In this document: piece by piece, positions 46,409-57,815 of the stretch
Layout of the letters: each line of letters opens with the position of its first letter
How positions within the stretch are numbered: the first letter of the stretch is position 1
From: Melampsora larici-populina 98AG31
Taxonomy: Eukaryota > Basidiomycota > Pucciniomycetes > Pucciniales > Melampsoraceae
Assembly (NCBI RefSeq): GCF_000204055.1
Contig: NW_006768848.1
Location: 124,001 to 188,000, forward strand
Direction of reading: 5' to 3'
Length of the DNA: 64,000 nt
Position numbers and translations under genes: made by a program
The notes under the pieces: generated by a model
The model's database searches: none
Seen by the model: the letters and a program-made list of their open reading frames with translations, nothing else
What the model was told of the DNA's origin: nothing

Positions 46409-48214
46409 TCTTACAAAACATCTACAGTCTAAATCTCTTTTAAGGACTACACCTGAGACTTTCTGAATTATCCAGGGATCTTGTCTCTCAGACTCTTTAT
46501 TCAACACTCTCATATTTGTTCTGATTACTTTTTCATCAAGACATGTACATTCATTTCAATATTCTAACTTACAACTAAATAAAAGAAGCCAATAGGAGGA
46601 AACATAATAGACCAAGAGTCAATAAATTCAAGATATCAATAGTTAACTAGATCCTAGAACAGAGCTTGATCAGGAATCAATAACAAAATAACAATAAAAC
46701 AAGTGAACAGGACTGTCTGAAGGTGGTAATAGGCTGGAAGCAATTCAGAATTGGTTGATAGGAATGTGATATCAAAGTGAACCTCACCTGAAGGAGATTA
46801 GGATGATCGATCCGGGCTAATAGCTTAGAAACAAACTCTACAATATGTACAAATAAGTTAAAGGCAGTCAGCAACCATCCAAAACTAGAGGAAAAAGAAA
46901 TAACATACATAGAAGAGTTATCAAATTCAAAGGCTGAGATCGAAATGATTAACTGAACATGAGGATTGATTTTGGGGTATATACCTAGACAAAACAATTA
47001 GAAAGCGTTAGTGGGATGTGAAAGATCAAAACAAATCAGAGATGAAAGTTTGAGGAGAAATTTTGAAGGTGGTGGTTAGAAAGAGGCTGGGATCGATTTG
47101 AATGGAGCCACAGTCTTTAGAAGATGAATACAAGACTCACCTTAGTTCATACTTGAATCATATCTTCATCAAAGATCAAAATCGAAATTAGAAGATGATA
47201 GGAAGTTCGATTTTTGAGGTTGATGTCCAAAGCTAAACTAGATTAAGATCAGGTCTCGAGATCGAAATTGGATAGAGTATGTTGAAGATGGTATTGATAA
47301 GAGGTTCGATTTTGGGGGACAATCCCTATAATGAGATAGTTGAAGATGGAAATCAGAGCTGGAGATCGAAATTAGATAGAAATCAATCTTAGAAGATGAA
47401 CAATGTAAGAAAACAAATAAGAGAAGAATTGAAAGGTACTTACATATTAACATGAATGATAAAACAACTTGGAGAATGATCGGTTGGAGTAAAAACAGGT
47501 TGGGGTTGAGATGTGAATGATCGAGTTTTTGGGATTGAGGAAAGGTATAAAGAGGGCTTCACTTGAGAGGAGAAAAAGGAATCAATCCATCTGTTGATGA
47601 ATGTGTGTGTCCGGATTTGTTTTTTTGTGTGTGTTATAATAAAGTGTGTCATCGAGTAAATGGCTAGTGTTTTTATGATCGAGTCCGTTGTTAGTTTCCT
47701 TTAGAAGTACTGCAGTAAATCAATTAGTTTTTTTTGTTGTGTTAGTTAGATTTTCTTTGATAACAGAGACAAAGAAAGAGTTTACTTCACTTGTTATTAT
47801 CATTTGTTGTTGAGTGTTATTGAGTCCAATTATTGTTTGTTATCTTGCTGAGCTCGGTTATTGGTGTCTAGAGTCTTATATTTTATAAAGAGTCTTATTT
47901 TATTTAATTATTATATTTTACTACTTTTGAAATCGAAATTTGGCCCTGAGTCCGAGTACTCAAACCACCGGATAAAACCCCACCGTCAATAAAACCTATC
48001 TTCCCCCCTCTTTACTACTCCAATTTACATATCTCAGCACTACAATTTTGTGTAGAGTCGTGTGTAGTACCGTTAGACTCTGCCAAACGCTGCGCATCCA
48101 ACCACGTGGTGTAAACTAGGTTTTGGGAAAATTTAAAAGACGAAGAAGTGCAAAGTAGAGAAGCCTCATCTTGAATTTCGAAATCATTTTTGAAGGACGA
48201 GGGCAGCTTCACAG
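46409..48214. other. Unexplained 1.8-kb block inside the hAT element
   Basis: Composition is AT-rich. From about 47090 to 47400 short motifs such as GATCGAAATTAGA, GAAGATG and GGTTCGATTTT recur irregularly. No frame exceeds 110 codons and none shows a domain. It may be a long decayed intron or an undetected insertion. Confidence 0.35.
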
Positions 48215-48420
48215 CGCCTGTAGTTTCATCGGCTCTCACGAGTGGTGAATCTTCCCCTCCCCGGCTCAGCCTACGCTACACTGCGTAGGAGTTCTACACC
48301 GGCCGCACTGAATCAACCACTATCGCCCGAACCTCATGGGTTTGGAAGTACTTCAAGACCAGTCTTGATGATGGTATCATCAAGAACATCTGCCAAGCTA
48401 ATGAGGGCTTTATTGACCGG

Positions 48421-50048
48421 TGTGGTGATCAATTTATGGGATCAATTAAAAAATTCACAATTACCAGTTTACCAGTTTATTAGCAGGATTCAGCAGGAAA
48501 GCAAAATTCGAAATGGAGGTTTTTGATCAATTGAAGCTCTTGTAGGCTTATGTATTGGTCATTAGGTCAACATTACATCAATTTTATTTCACATTATACA
48601 TAAGATTATTATAGTTTACTTACAAACTTATTACAAAAAGAAAAGAAAGAAAAACATAAGAAAAATTCGAAAATATAGGTATAAAAGTTGGAAAATGGTT
48701 TTTAGGTTAGTAAAAATAAAGTTATGGGTATTATGAGGTTAGAATATGAAAGAACAACATTATATTATACTATGACAATTTTAATCTTCAAGGTTGATAA
48801 GCAGAAACAAAAGTTATTAGGGAAAAGGTACTTTTTCGAAGTTGGTAAACAAAAGGTACACGTGTAGTTTTGATGTGTAATAGTGGTAGTGATGGAATTT
48901 AAGGTTGCCAAGAGGATTTTCCGGGATTTTTAAGGTTATAGAGAATGATGTCATATTACATGAGCAAGAAAAAGAGAGTAGTAGCTGTGAAAAGTGAAGA
49001 AAATGGGTGAAATTCGTGGAAAATGGAGGTTTTCAGCTAATTACATATGTCAAATGACGTCAGAATAGGTTGGTAGATGGCTCATTCAACGCAGAAGAGT
49101 GGATTACATAATGTACAAACTTTAAATCATTATTAACGGAGGTGTGTGTAAAAAGTTATAAGGCAAATAAAGAATTGGTGTGAATCTCAAATTTACAGTC
49201 ACAAGTCACATGTAACACCAAAAACCTTAACTTCACAACTCAATATCTTACTCATCACTCATCAGAAGTAGATCATGTAGGTGTCAGAAATGATCAGTAA
49301 CACGTGGGCTACAAGATGCACTTTAGTAATCAAAAATTGGAGCACATCTGAAAAAATTCGTAATCTCAAAAATTGGTTTTCAGCTAGTTTACAAGGAAAA
49401 AATCACCTGTATTCATCATAAGAAGTGCTGTACATCATATTATTGCGTCATTGATCACTTTTAGCTGTGAAAATTACATCATTTATTAGTAACAAAATCA
49501 TTACATTGTGTCATCATAGGGTTTTTAGGGAATTTTGGGCGGATTTGATTGGCTTGGAGGCTGTTGACCATTGTAAAAGTTCTAGTACATTGTTATATAT
49601 ACTTTGAGAGGGTTTTGGGACTGTTGTTCCCCTTTTTTTCTTTATCATTTACGTCATTATCATTTTGTTTATCATCATAAACTTATTTTAATAGTACCTG
49701 GTCACTTAAATACACCCTTTATTACAATTATAAAGAGAAATTTACTTTAGTATTATAGTCATAAAGACTTATTGGGAATAATATCAATCAGATATTGCTT
49801 ATTTCTTTCAGTTATCAATTGGGAATAACACTATAGCAGTGTTGATAGTAATACAAAGTGTGTTTTTGAAGTTAAATTACGTGTGAAGATATATTTCTCT
49901 GGTGCCTTATCAGTACTCAATACAACAGAGCTCTTTCTGATTGTGTTGTTTTAGAAGAGCAGTCCTTAGACAACTTCTACTAGTCATTTTATTAGTGGAT
50001 TATCCTCTTCCAGCTCTGTATAACCCTTGTTGGGTTATAAGTTCTACA
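48421..50048 (+). repeat. 5' LTR of the Gypsy element
   Basis: 1628 bp, starts TGTGGTGATCAATTTATGGG and ends GGGTTATAAGTTCTACA. Nearly identical to 56188-57815, apart from single-base changes and a clustered difference of about 10 bases at 48844-48854. Confidence 0.95.
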
Positions 50049-50051
50049 TAT

Positions 50052-50069
50052 TGGTGACTCTGCCCGGGC
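50052..50069 (+). promoter_or_regulatory. Primer-binding site
   Basis: TGGTGACTCTGCCCGGGC begins 3 bp after the LTR end. The TGG start complements a tRNA 3' CCA. I could not name the tRNA with confidence. Confidence 0.7.
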
Positions 50070-50300
50070 TTGACAAATTAAAATTAGCTTATAATCAAAT
50101 CAATTTCTCTTTTAATCATTATCAACAATCAAATTATATTATATTACATCAAGATTCAACAAAAATTATCCACGTGGATATCAACAGAAGATATTTAAAA
50201 TTAAAATTATTCAAATCAATCATAAACATTATCTTTCATTTTCATTTAAAAATATATCAAAATTAGTTCTTATTTAAAGAATTTATTATATAAAGAAGCT

Positions 50301-53300
50301 ATGTCTTCAGTTATTCAAATGCATAATCAAGATCTGGCGGATGATGGAGATGAGGAATTAGAATTACCACCAACATCTCATTATAAAAGAACTCCACGAA
50401 TTTCAGGAAGTAGAGTTTATATTCCAGATGCTTCTACTTCTATTAATATATTACCACCACCACCACCTCCAGGACCTTCCTCTGGATCAACTATTCATGG
50501 AAAACAACGTGAAGAACAACCTGCTTCTGAGGATCCAATTCCACCTTCAGCTTTTACTGGATTCAGGGAACAAGAACCATTATTACCCTCTGATCATGAG
50601 GAGGACGTGGATTGGCAGCAACAATTTTATAATCAACAACAATATTATTTACAAAGAGAAAAAGAAGTGGCAGACATTATTACTAATAATAGAATTAAGG
50701 AAGAAAGAGAAAAGAAGGAGAAGGAAAAAGAAGTGGTAAAAGTCGTGAAAAAGAGTAAAGGCAAGAAAGTTATTAAGAAAATTATTAAAGAAGATGATGG
50801 AGGAGATTATTCAAGTTCTTCAAGTTCTTCAGATGATGATTCAACTAGTAATGGAGATGTTAGTAGTGAAGAAAGGAATGAGGAGGCTAGAAGTCATATT
50901 AAACCACGTAGAATTGATAATACTGATTCAAGTATTAGATTTGAAGTGGGAAGGAATGTTAAGAAGTTTATTATTAATTATCATAGTCAAGCTGAAGCAA
51001 ATGGCGCCTCAGAACTTGATATGGTTAGACAAGTTACTAGCTTTGTGGTTGGAGAAGAATTGAAGGAGGAAATACGTGAAATGGATGGATGGGGAACTGG
51101 TGAATGGAGTTGGAAGAAAGTTAAGGAACAATTAATTGAAAGATATCAAACTACCACGGAGCAACCAAGATATTCAATTGATCATTTAAGAACTCTATCA
51201 GAGAGAACTGCTAGGACTGGTGGTGTTACAAATAAAGCTGAATATCAAACATTTAGAATTAATTTCGACAAAATTCATCAATATTTAACAAGACATGATT
51301 ATATTGATTCAAATGATGAAGAAGTTGCACGCCATTTCTATGATGCTTTCTCTGATGAACTTCAAAAGAAATTCAAGAAAAGAATGATTAGAAAGAAGTT
51401 AATGAAGAAGGTGGATAGTGGAAGATATAGGTTACCTAATTTAAATAAATTAAAGAAGGTTGTGGATCATTATATTGAAGAAGAAGCCTTATTAATCTTT
51501 GAGGATATTGGAGAAGAGAAGTTTGCAATTAAGAATGAAATTGCTGGTGTTAGAAGTGAAGTAATTCAAAAGGATACTAGTAATAAAGTTGCTAAAATAG
51601 GAGGAATGCAAGCAAAAGCCACACAGCAAATGGAGGTTTTATGTAGTGACTTGGGAAATTTACATATAAATCACGTGCAGGCTCCATTATTATTACCACC
51701 TGTAAATGCATTACATCCTTATCTTCCTGTTTCAAATTCTTTACAAACTCAAATTCATCAACAGGCTGAACCTTTTAGAGCTCAACATCAACAGAATCCG
51801 TCAAATTATCAAAGAGTTAATCAACCTTATAATAATAATAACAATTTTAATAATCAGCCACGTAATTTTCCAGCTCAGAATCATAAAAGACAACAGCCTA
51901 ATTATAGCAGGCCTTATAATAATAACAATGCTAATAGACCTTATAATCCTCAAAATCCATATACAAATAATCAAAATACTTATCAACCTCCACCACCTCC
52001 AAATGGAAATCAAGGAAGTACTGTCTTTTGCGTGTATTGTAATACTGAAGGACATACTGTAGGAAGATGTAGATGGGTAATTCAAGATAAGCAAGCTGGA
52101 TTATTGCAAGATAGGATGGATGGTTTCTTCTTACCTTCAGGAAATGTAAGAATGTTTAAGCAAGGGGAAGATGGAATTAGGCAGCAAGTTATTAGATATT
52201 CTGAACAGCAAGCCAATGATGCTACACGTCAAAATATACAACAACAACGTGTAACAACTCCAGCTGTACATGTTAATACACCTGTAGTACCACCTGTAAC
52301 TCCTACAGCTATTATTACTAAAAATGACGGGAAAGATAAAATTCAAGAGCTTAAAACAAGTTGTGGTATTCTTGAAGGGGATTGGAGAATGCCTGAAATA
52401 TTAAGAAGTCATGGGAATGAATTATTGGGAGGAGGAGGAACTAAAATATATGATATTACAGCAAATACACGTAGTGGAAAGACTGTAACTCAAGCTGAAC
52501 CTAAGAAGAAGAAGAAGGTTACTATTAATGAAGAAGCTGAGGATATTGATGATGGTATGGATTTAGATATAGAAAATAATATTGAAGAAGCTGGAATAAA
52601 TGAAATGGAGGAAAGTTTAAGAAGAATTCACGCTGATGATGATAACAGAAATATTAAGGAAGGCTCAAATAAAACAATTAGACCTTCTTATATAATGCCA
52701 GGACACAGGGAACAGAGGAATAAATTGGAAAGACCAGTCTTTGCAGATAATCCAAGAGTTGTAACAGATGTGGTTCAGAAGTTAATGAAGAGTGTTATTG
52801 ATACTCAAGTTAAAGAATTATGCGCCATTTCTCCTGTGGTATCTGAAGAAGTTAAGAAGTGGGTTTCAAAGAGAAGATTAAATATGAATCAAGAAACAAT
52901 GGCTTCAGCAGTTAACAGTACAGCTTTATCTGACTTTGAATTTGATTCTGAAAGTAATTCATCTCTGGAATTTAATTTACCTCAGTCACCTTTATATTCC
53001 ACGCCTTTGGGATATGTTACTATTACAATTGGTAAAATTAAATTGAAAGCATTGGTTGATTCAGGATCTCAAATTAGTATAATTCCTCAGAAGTTTATGC
53101 AATTGTTACCTGTTCAAACTATGGTTAATATTAAAGGAGCAGTAAGAGGAATTGGCGGACAGAAGACTGTTTTATGTGGAATTGCTGAGAAAGTTAAAGT
53201 TAGAATTGGAAGGAATATTGAAGGCTTGGTTCAATTCTACGTAACTGAGGAGAGTCAAACTCCAATAATATTGGGAAGATCTTTCTTATTTGATTATGCT

Positions 53301-53327
53301 GTTCAATTGGATCTCAGAAGGACTTAG
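50301..53327 (+). CDS. Gag-protease polyprotein of the Gypsy element
   Basis: 1008 residues, uninterrupted. An acidic/Pro-rich N-terminus and a Lys/Glu-rich coiled segment (about 118-160) precede the retrotransposon Gag core (about 210-400, including TTEQPRYSIDHLRTL). An Asn/Gln/Pro-rich linker leads to a CCHC zinc knuckle (CVYCNTEGHTVGRC, C-x2-C-x4-H-x4-C, about residue 577). The C-terminal aspartic protease has 'LKALVDSGSQISIIP' (DSG active site, about residue 920) and 'PIILGRSFL' flap-side motif. The stop at 53325 is 5 bp before the pol ATG and in a different frame. It forms the virus-like particle and its processing enzyme. It is intact, so it could package this element. Confidence 0.92.
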   Translation: MSSVIQMHNQDLADDGDEELELPPTSHYKRTPRISGSRVYIPDASTSINILPPPPPPGPSSGSTIHGKQREEQPASEDPIPPSAFTGFREQEPLLPSDHEEDVDWQQQFYNQQQYYLQREKEVADIITNNRIKEEREKKEKEKEVVKVVKKSKGKKVIKKIIKEDDGGDYSSSSSSSDDDSTSNGDVSSEERNEEARSHIKPRRIDNTDSSIRFEVGRNVKKFIINYHSQAEANGASELDMVRQVTSFVVGEELKEEIREMDGWGTGEWSWKKVKEQLIERYQTTTEQPRYSIDHLRTLSERTARTGGVTNKAEYQTFRINFDKIHQYLTRHDYIDSNDEEVARHFYDAFSDELQKKFKKRMIRKKLMKKVDSGRYRLPNLNKLKKVVDHYIEEEALLIFEDIGEEKFAIKNEIAGVRSEVIQKDTSNKVAKIGGMQAKATQQMEVLCSDLGNLHINHVQAPLLLPPVNALHPYLPVSNSLQTQIHQQAEPFRAQHQQNPSNYQRVNQPYNNNNNFNNQPRNFPAQNHKRQQPNYSRPYNNNNANRPYNPQNPYTNNQNTYQPPPPPNGNQGSTVFCVYCNTEGHTVGRCRWVIQDKQAGLLQDRMDGFFLPSGNVRMFKQGEDGIRQQVIRYSEQQANDATRQNIQQQRVTTPAVHVNTPVVPPVTPTAIITKNDGKDKIQELKTSCGILEGDWRMPEILRSHGNELLGGGGTKIYDITANTRSGKTVTQAEPKKKKKVTINEEAEDIDDGMDLDIENNIEEAGINEMEESLRRIHADDDNRNIKEGSNKTIRPSYIMPGHREQRNKLERPVFADNPRVVTDVVQKLMKSVIDTQVKELCAISPVVSEEVKKWVSKRRLNMNQETMASAVNSTALSDFEFDSESNSSLEFNLPQSPLYSTPLGYVTITIGKIKLKALVDSGSQISIIPQKFMQLLPVQTMVNIKGAVRGIGGQKTVLCGIAEKVKVRIGRNIEGLVQFYVTEESQTPIILGRSFLFDYAVQLDLRRT

Positions 53328-53332
53328 GGGAA

Positions 53333-54994
53333 ATGATGACATTAAAAGATAGGACATGCGATAAACAACAAGCGCTGAGGTTATGTGAATCTGATAAAGG
53401 AAATTGGGAAAGGGAATTAAATGTGGAAATTGAAGAAAGGCAAGGTTATGCAGCACATGATTTATGTTTGGGTATTGATTATGATATAGTTGAAGATGAA
53501 GATGATGAAGAAGAAGTATTTGGGTTGCAATTTGAGAAGGAAAGCGTGGATTATGATTTAATAAATGAATTAAGCTTAATTATGTGCTTGGAAGATCAAG
53601 AAATATTTGGGAGAGGGCGTGAACTCAAGGATTTAAGGAGTTATAGTACTAAATATAAGACTGTAGACAAGAAGGTTAAACCTGTTAATGCGCCAATGCC
53701 ACAGTATTTAAATCTTCCTTTACAAAGACCACCTTTATCAAGGGATCCTTATATTACTCCTTTAATTAAAAATCCTCCAGTCTTCAAAGAAACTGAGAAA
53801 ACCACGGTGGAAAGACTTAAGCAATGTAACTTTGGTCCTGCAGAATGGTTAAGTGAGGAGGAATGGACATTATTCTTATTGATATTAGTATTAAGGGAGG
53901 CAGCAATAGCTTATTGTGAAGAAGAAAGAGGTTTATTAAAGCATTCATATGGACAACCTTATGCAATACCCGTGGTGGAACATGAGCCTTGGCAAACTAG
54001 ACCTATTCCTATACCTGTAGCAATAAGGAATGATTTCATTGAATTAGTTAGACAAAGAATAAGAACAGGTCTTTATGAACAATCCACGTCAAGTTATACT
54101 AGTCCTGTATTTTGTGTACTTAAAGGTGATGGAAAATTAAGGGTAGTACATGATTTACAAGTATTAAATAGAGTAACAATTAAGGACTCTGGAGTACCAC
54201 CTGCTCCTGAAGATTTCGTGGAATCCTTTGCTGGAAGAGCTTGTTATGGACTTGGTGATATTATGGGAGGTTATGATGAAAGGGAATTAGCAGCATTTTC
54301 ACGTCCTTTAACAACTTTTGAAACCCCTTTAGGAAGGTTACAATTAACTAAATTACCTCAAGGAGCAACTAATTCAGTAGCTGTATATCAAGCTCAGATG
54401 ATGTGGATATTGCAAGATGAAATTCCTCAACATGTAGGGGTATTTCAAGTATTATTTGCAGATAGAATTTCCACGAAAAGAACCACTGGATTATCTCCTT
54501 ATGAGATGTTATTTAATCAATTAGCAATTTTACCTGTGGATTTGGAAGCTGGGACATTTTTAGGTATTGATTGGGATATTATTTATACTGGAGAAGATTT
54601 GCTAAAAGCAAGAATGGAACAATTATTGGGAAGAGAAGAATTAATTAAGAAAGCTTATGAAAAGATGATGAAGGCAAGAGTAGATGGAATTATTTATTGG
54701 GACAAGAAAAATGCGCATAGATTAAGAAATCCATTAAAGAAAGGAACTTTGGTATTAACTTATAACAAAAGTTTAGAATTTCAATGGGGAAAATTATTTA
54801 AAAATAGATGGAATGGGCCTTATAAGGTAGTTGAACAACATATGGGAGGTGCTTATATTTTAGAAGAGTTGGATGGGACTCAATTATCACGAAAATATGC
54901 TGCTGAACATGTTAAAAGATTTTATCCTAGGGGTGTGGCAATATTAGCAGAAGAAGAGGAGGTGGGCATTGAAGAGGAAGAGGCGCAATTATAA
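53333..54994 (+). CDS. Truncated pol: reverse-transcriptase N-part fused to integrase tail
   Basis: 553 residues in one frame. Residues about 220-372 show the reverse-transcriptase finger and early palm region (TGLYEQSTSSYTSPVFCVLK, LRVVHDLQVLNRVT, LTKLPQGATNSVAVYQAQM). The sequence passes directly at about residue 373 into integrase C-terminal material ('DRISTKRTTGLSPYEMLF', 'LEFQWGKLFKNRWNGPYKV', 'YILEELDGTQLSRKYAAEHV'). The polymerase YxDD motif, RNase H, the integrase zinc finger and the DDE core are absent, about 600 or more residues in a normal Gypsy pol. The junction is in frame with no stop. The protein cannot reverse transcribe on its own; enzymes must come from an intact relative. 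Confidence 0.88.
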   Translation: MMTLKDRTCDKQQALRLCESDKGNWERELNVEIEERQGYAAHDLCLGIDYDIVEDEDDEEEVFGLQFEKESVDYDLINELSLIMCLEDQEIFGRGRELKDLRSYSTKYKTVDKKVKPVNAPMPQYLNLPLQRPPLSRDPYITPLIKNPPVFKETEKTTVERLKQCNFGPAEWLSEEEWTLFLLILVLREAAIAYCEEERGLLKHSYGQPYAIPVVEHEPWQTRPIPIPVAIRNDFIELVRQRIRTGLYEQSTSSYTSPVFCVLKGDGKLRVVHDLQVLNRVTIKDSGVPPAPEDFVESFAGRACYGLGDIMGGYDERELAAFSRPLTTFETPLGRLQLTKLPQGATNSVAVYQAQMMWILQDEIPQHVGVFQVLFADRISTKRTTGLSPYEMLFNQLAILPVDLEAGTFLGIDWDIIYTGEDLLKARMEQLLGREELIKKAYEKMMKARVDGIIYWDKKNAHRLRNPLKKGTLVLTYNKSLEFQWGKLFKNRWNGPYKVVEQHMGGAYILEELDGTQLSRKYAAEHVKRFYPRGVAILAEEEEVGIEEEEAQL

Positions 54995-55198
54995 ATATAA
55001 ATTAACACTAATAATATTATTAATTTCAAAAGATAAAAATATATATAAAAGATTAAAAGAATTAAAAGACCAGTATAAAAATATAAGATAATATTTAAAA
55101 AGAAAAATAAGGATATGTTTCACTAGTTATCAGTATAATAATTATAATCAAAGTTTAAAAAGAAAATTAAAAAATGTACAAGTTAAAAGATATAGAAT

Positions 55199-56103
55199 TT
55201 AAGGAGAAGAAGGAAAAAGGCGTGGATCAAGCCAGCTTGGAAGTTCATAAATAGTAGGAGTATATTCAGAATAATTATAATCAGTATAAGGAGAATTTAC
55301 AGCAGGAATTACAGGAGGACTATTATTAACATAATTAATTAGAGGAGGTTCAGTATTAGGAGGATTGGTAGAAGGAGTACTGTAGGGGGATAAAATAGCA
55401 GCATTTGCACGCTCAGCATGATTAAGGAATGGAATAAAAGTTGCTACGGTTAGACACTCATCTTCACCCCTTCTTGAAACATACTCAGCTATAGAATGTG
55501 CACGCAACAAATGGTAGTGATTATTAATTATATTTGGAACTTCAAAGCCTGCTTCTTTGAATTGTCTGATTGTATCATCCAGGATCCTCCAAGAATGCCA
55601 ATTCTGATAAGTTATATAGTCAGTTTTCCACGCCAGGTTATGTTCATATAATCTTTCGAAAAATGGATCAGATGTAGTAAAGTTGGTTTCAATTGATGAA
55701 GTAATAGAGGGATTAGGGGAATCAGGTGCTGAAGGCGTGTTATTTAAATTAATATTATAAGGATTAAGGAAATTTATTCTAATAGGAGTATTAGGCGTGT
55801 TTGGTGGAGGATAATTATTGTTAGGTGAGTCAGGTACAGGTGAATTGTTGGATGAAGGCGCTGCAGGGTAGGCTATTAAAATTAATTAAAGAATAAAAGA
55901 AAAGAATTAAAATTAGTAAAGAATTAAATAAAAACATTGAAACTTATTATAAAGAAAAGAAGAAAGAAATTGGACTTACAGCATATTATTCCTAGACTAT
56001 GGCATCTTTGGCAAGCAGGATTAATTTGATAATGGCAGGAGGAGTTTACCATCCGGCATTGGACACAAGGTGAAGCTACAGAAGGTGGAACAGTGTTGAC
56101 CAT
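55199..56103 (-). CDS. Antisense accessory gene with Zn(II)2Cys6-type cluster
   Basis: Two exons, read 56103-55980 and 55872-55199, joined by a GTAAGT...AATAG intron of 107 nt; 265 residues, open throughout. Residues about 13-40 read C-x2-C-x6-C-x7-C-x2-C-x6-C (SPCVQCRMVNSSC, then ACQRCHSLGIIC), the spacing of fungal Zn(II)2Cys6 DNA-binding clusters, including the typical 'CQRC...G..C' second half. The rest is Asn/Pro/Ser-rich (YPPPNTPNTP) and then has a helical, aromatic-rich segment (FFERLYEHNLAWKTDYITYQ, WHSWRILDDTIRQF). It lies between pol and the 3' LTR on the opposite strand to gag-pol. DNA binding is inference from the cysteine pattern; a zinc-binding Gag-related role is possible. Confidence 0.75.
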
Positions 56104-56172
56104 ATTGGAAATAAAGGAAAATTCGAGAATTTAGTGATTTGGAGTGTTTAATTGATAAACTGGGGGCAGTTT

Positions 56173-56187
56173 GGAAGAAGAGGAGGA
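56173..56187 (+). promoter_or_regulatory. Polypurine tract
   Basis: GGAAGAAGAGGAGGA lies directly before the 3' LTR (56188), the expected plus-strand primer of LTR retrotransposons. Confidence 0.85.
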
Positions 56188-57815
56188 TGTGGTGATCAAT
56201 TTATGGGATCAATTAAAAAATTCACAATTACCAGTTTACCAGTTTATTAGCAGGATTCAGCAGGAAAGAAAATTCGAAATGGAGGTTTTTGATCAATTGA
56301 AGCTCTTGTAGGCTTATGTATTGGTCATTAGGTCAACATTACATCAATTTTATTTCACATTATACATAAGATTATTATAGTTTACTTACAAACTTATTAC
56401 AAAAAGAAAAGAAAGAAAAACATAAGAAAAATTCGAAAATATAGGTATAAAAGCTGGAAAATGGTTTTTAGGTTAGTAAAAATAAAGTTATGGGTATTAT
56501 GAGGTTAGAATATGAAAGAACAACATTATATTATACTATGACAATTTTAATCTTCAAGGTTGATAAGCAGAAACAAAAGTTATTAGGGAAATAGGTACTT
56601 TTTCGAAGTTGTCTCGGTGTTGGTACACGTGTAGTTTTGATGTGTAATAGTGGTAGTGATGGAATTTAAGGTTGCCAAGAGGATTTTCCGGGATTTTTAA
56701 GGTTATAGAGAATGATGTCATATTACATGAGCAAGAAAAAGAGAGTAGTAGCTGTGAAAAGTGAAGAAAATGGGTGAAATTCGTGGAAAATGGAGGTTTT
56801 CAGCTAATTACATATGTCAAATGACGTCAGAATAGGTTGGTAGATGGCTCATTCAACGCAGAAGAGTGGATTACATAATGTACAAACTTTAAATCATTAT
56901 TAACGGAGGTGTGTGTAAAAAGTTATAAGGCAAATAAAGAATTGGTGTGAATCTCAAATTTACAGTCACAAGTCACATGTAACACCAAAAACCTTAACTT
57001 CACAACTCAATATCTTACTCATCACTCATCAGAAGTAGATCATGTAGGTGTCAGAAATGATCAGTAACACGTGGGCTACAAGATGCACTTTAGTAATCAA
57101 AAATTGGAGCACATCTGAAAAAATTCGTAATCTCAAAAATTGGTTTTCAGCTAGTTTACAAGGAAAAAATCACCTGTATTCATCATAAGAAGTGCTGTAC
57201 ATCATATTATTGCGTCATTGATCACTTTTAGCTGTGAAAATTACATCATTTATTAGTAACAAAATCATTACATTGTGTCATCATAGGGTTTTTAGGGAAT
57301 TTTGGGCGGATTTGATTGGCTTGGAGGCTGTTGACCATTGTAAAAGTTCTAGTACATTGTTATATATACTTTGAGAGGGTTTTGGGACTGTTGTTCCCCT
57401 TTTTTTCTTTATCATTTACGACATTATCATTTTGTTTATCATCATAAACTTATTTTAATAGTACCTGGTCACTTAAATACGCCCTTTATTACAATTATAA
57501 AGAGAAATTTACTTTAGTATTATAGTCATAAAGACTTATTGGGAATAATATCAATCAGATATTGCTTATTTCTTTCAGTTATCAATTGGGAATAACACTA
57601 TAGCAGTGTTGATAGTAATACAAAGTGTGTTTTTGAAGTTAAATTACGTGTGAAGATATATTTCTCTGGTGCCTTATCAGTACTCAATACAACAGAGCTC
57701 TTTCTGATTGTGTTGTTTTAGAAGAGCAGTCCTTAGACAACTTCTACTAGTCATTTTATTAGTGGATTATCCTCTTCCAGCTCTGTATAACCCTTGTTGG
57801 GTTATAAGTTCTACA
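56188..57815 (+). repeat. 3' LTR of the Gypsy element
   Basis: 1628 bp, same termini as the 5' LTR. The few differences include a small indel near 56269, single-base changes (for example near 57421 and 57481) and a clustered substitution around 56609-56620. Confidence 0.95.

Noticed and set aside
51706..52346. Overlapping Ile-rich frames on both strands in gag
   Set aside because: Shadows of the Asn/Gln-rich linker of the gag ORF.
55000..55198. Possible continuation of pol downstream of 54994
   Set aside because: Sequence becomes A/T-rich with multiple stops; the integrase tail already ends normally.
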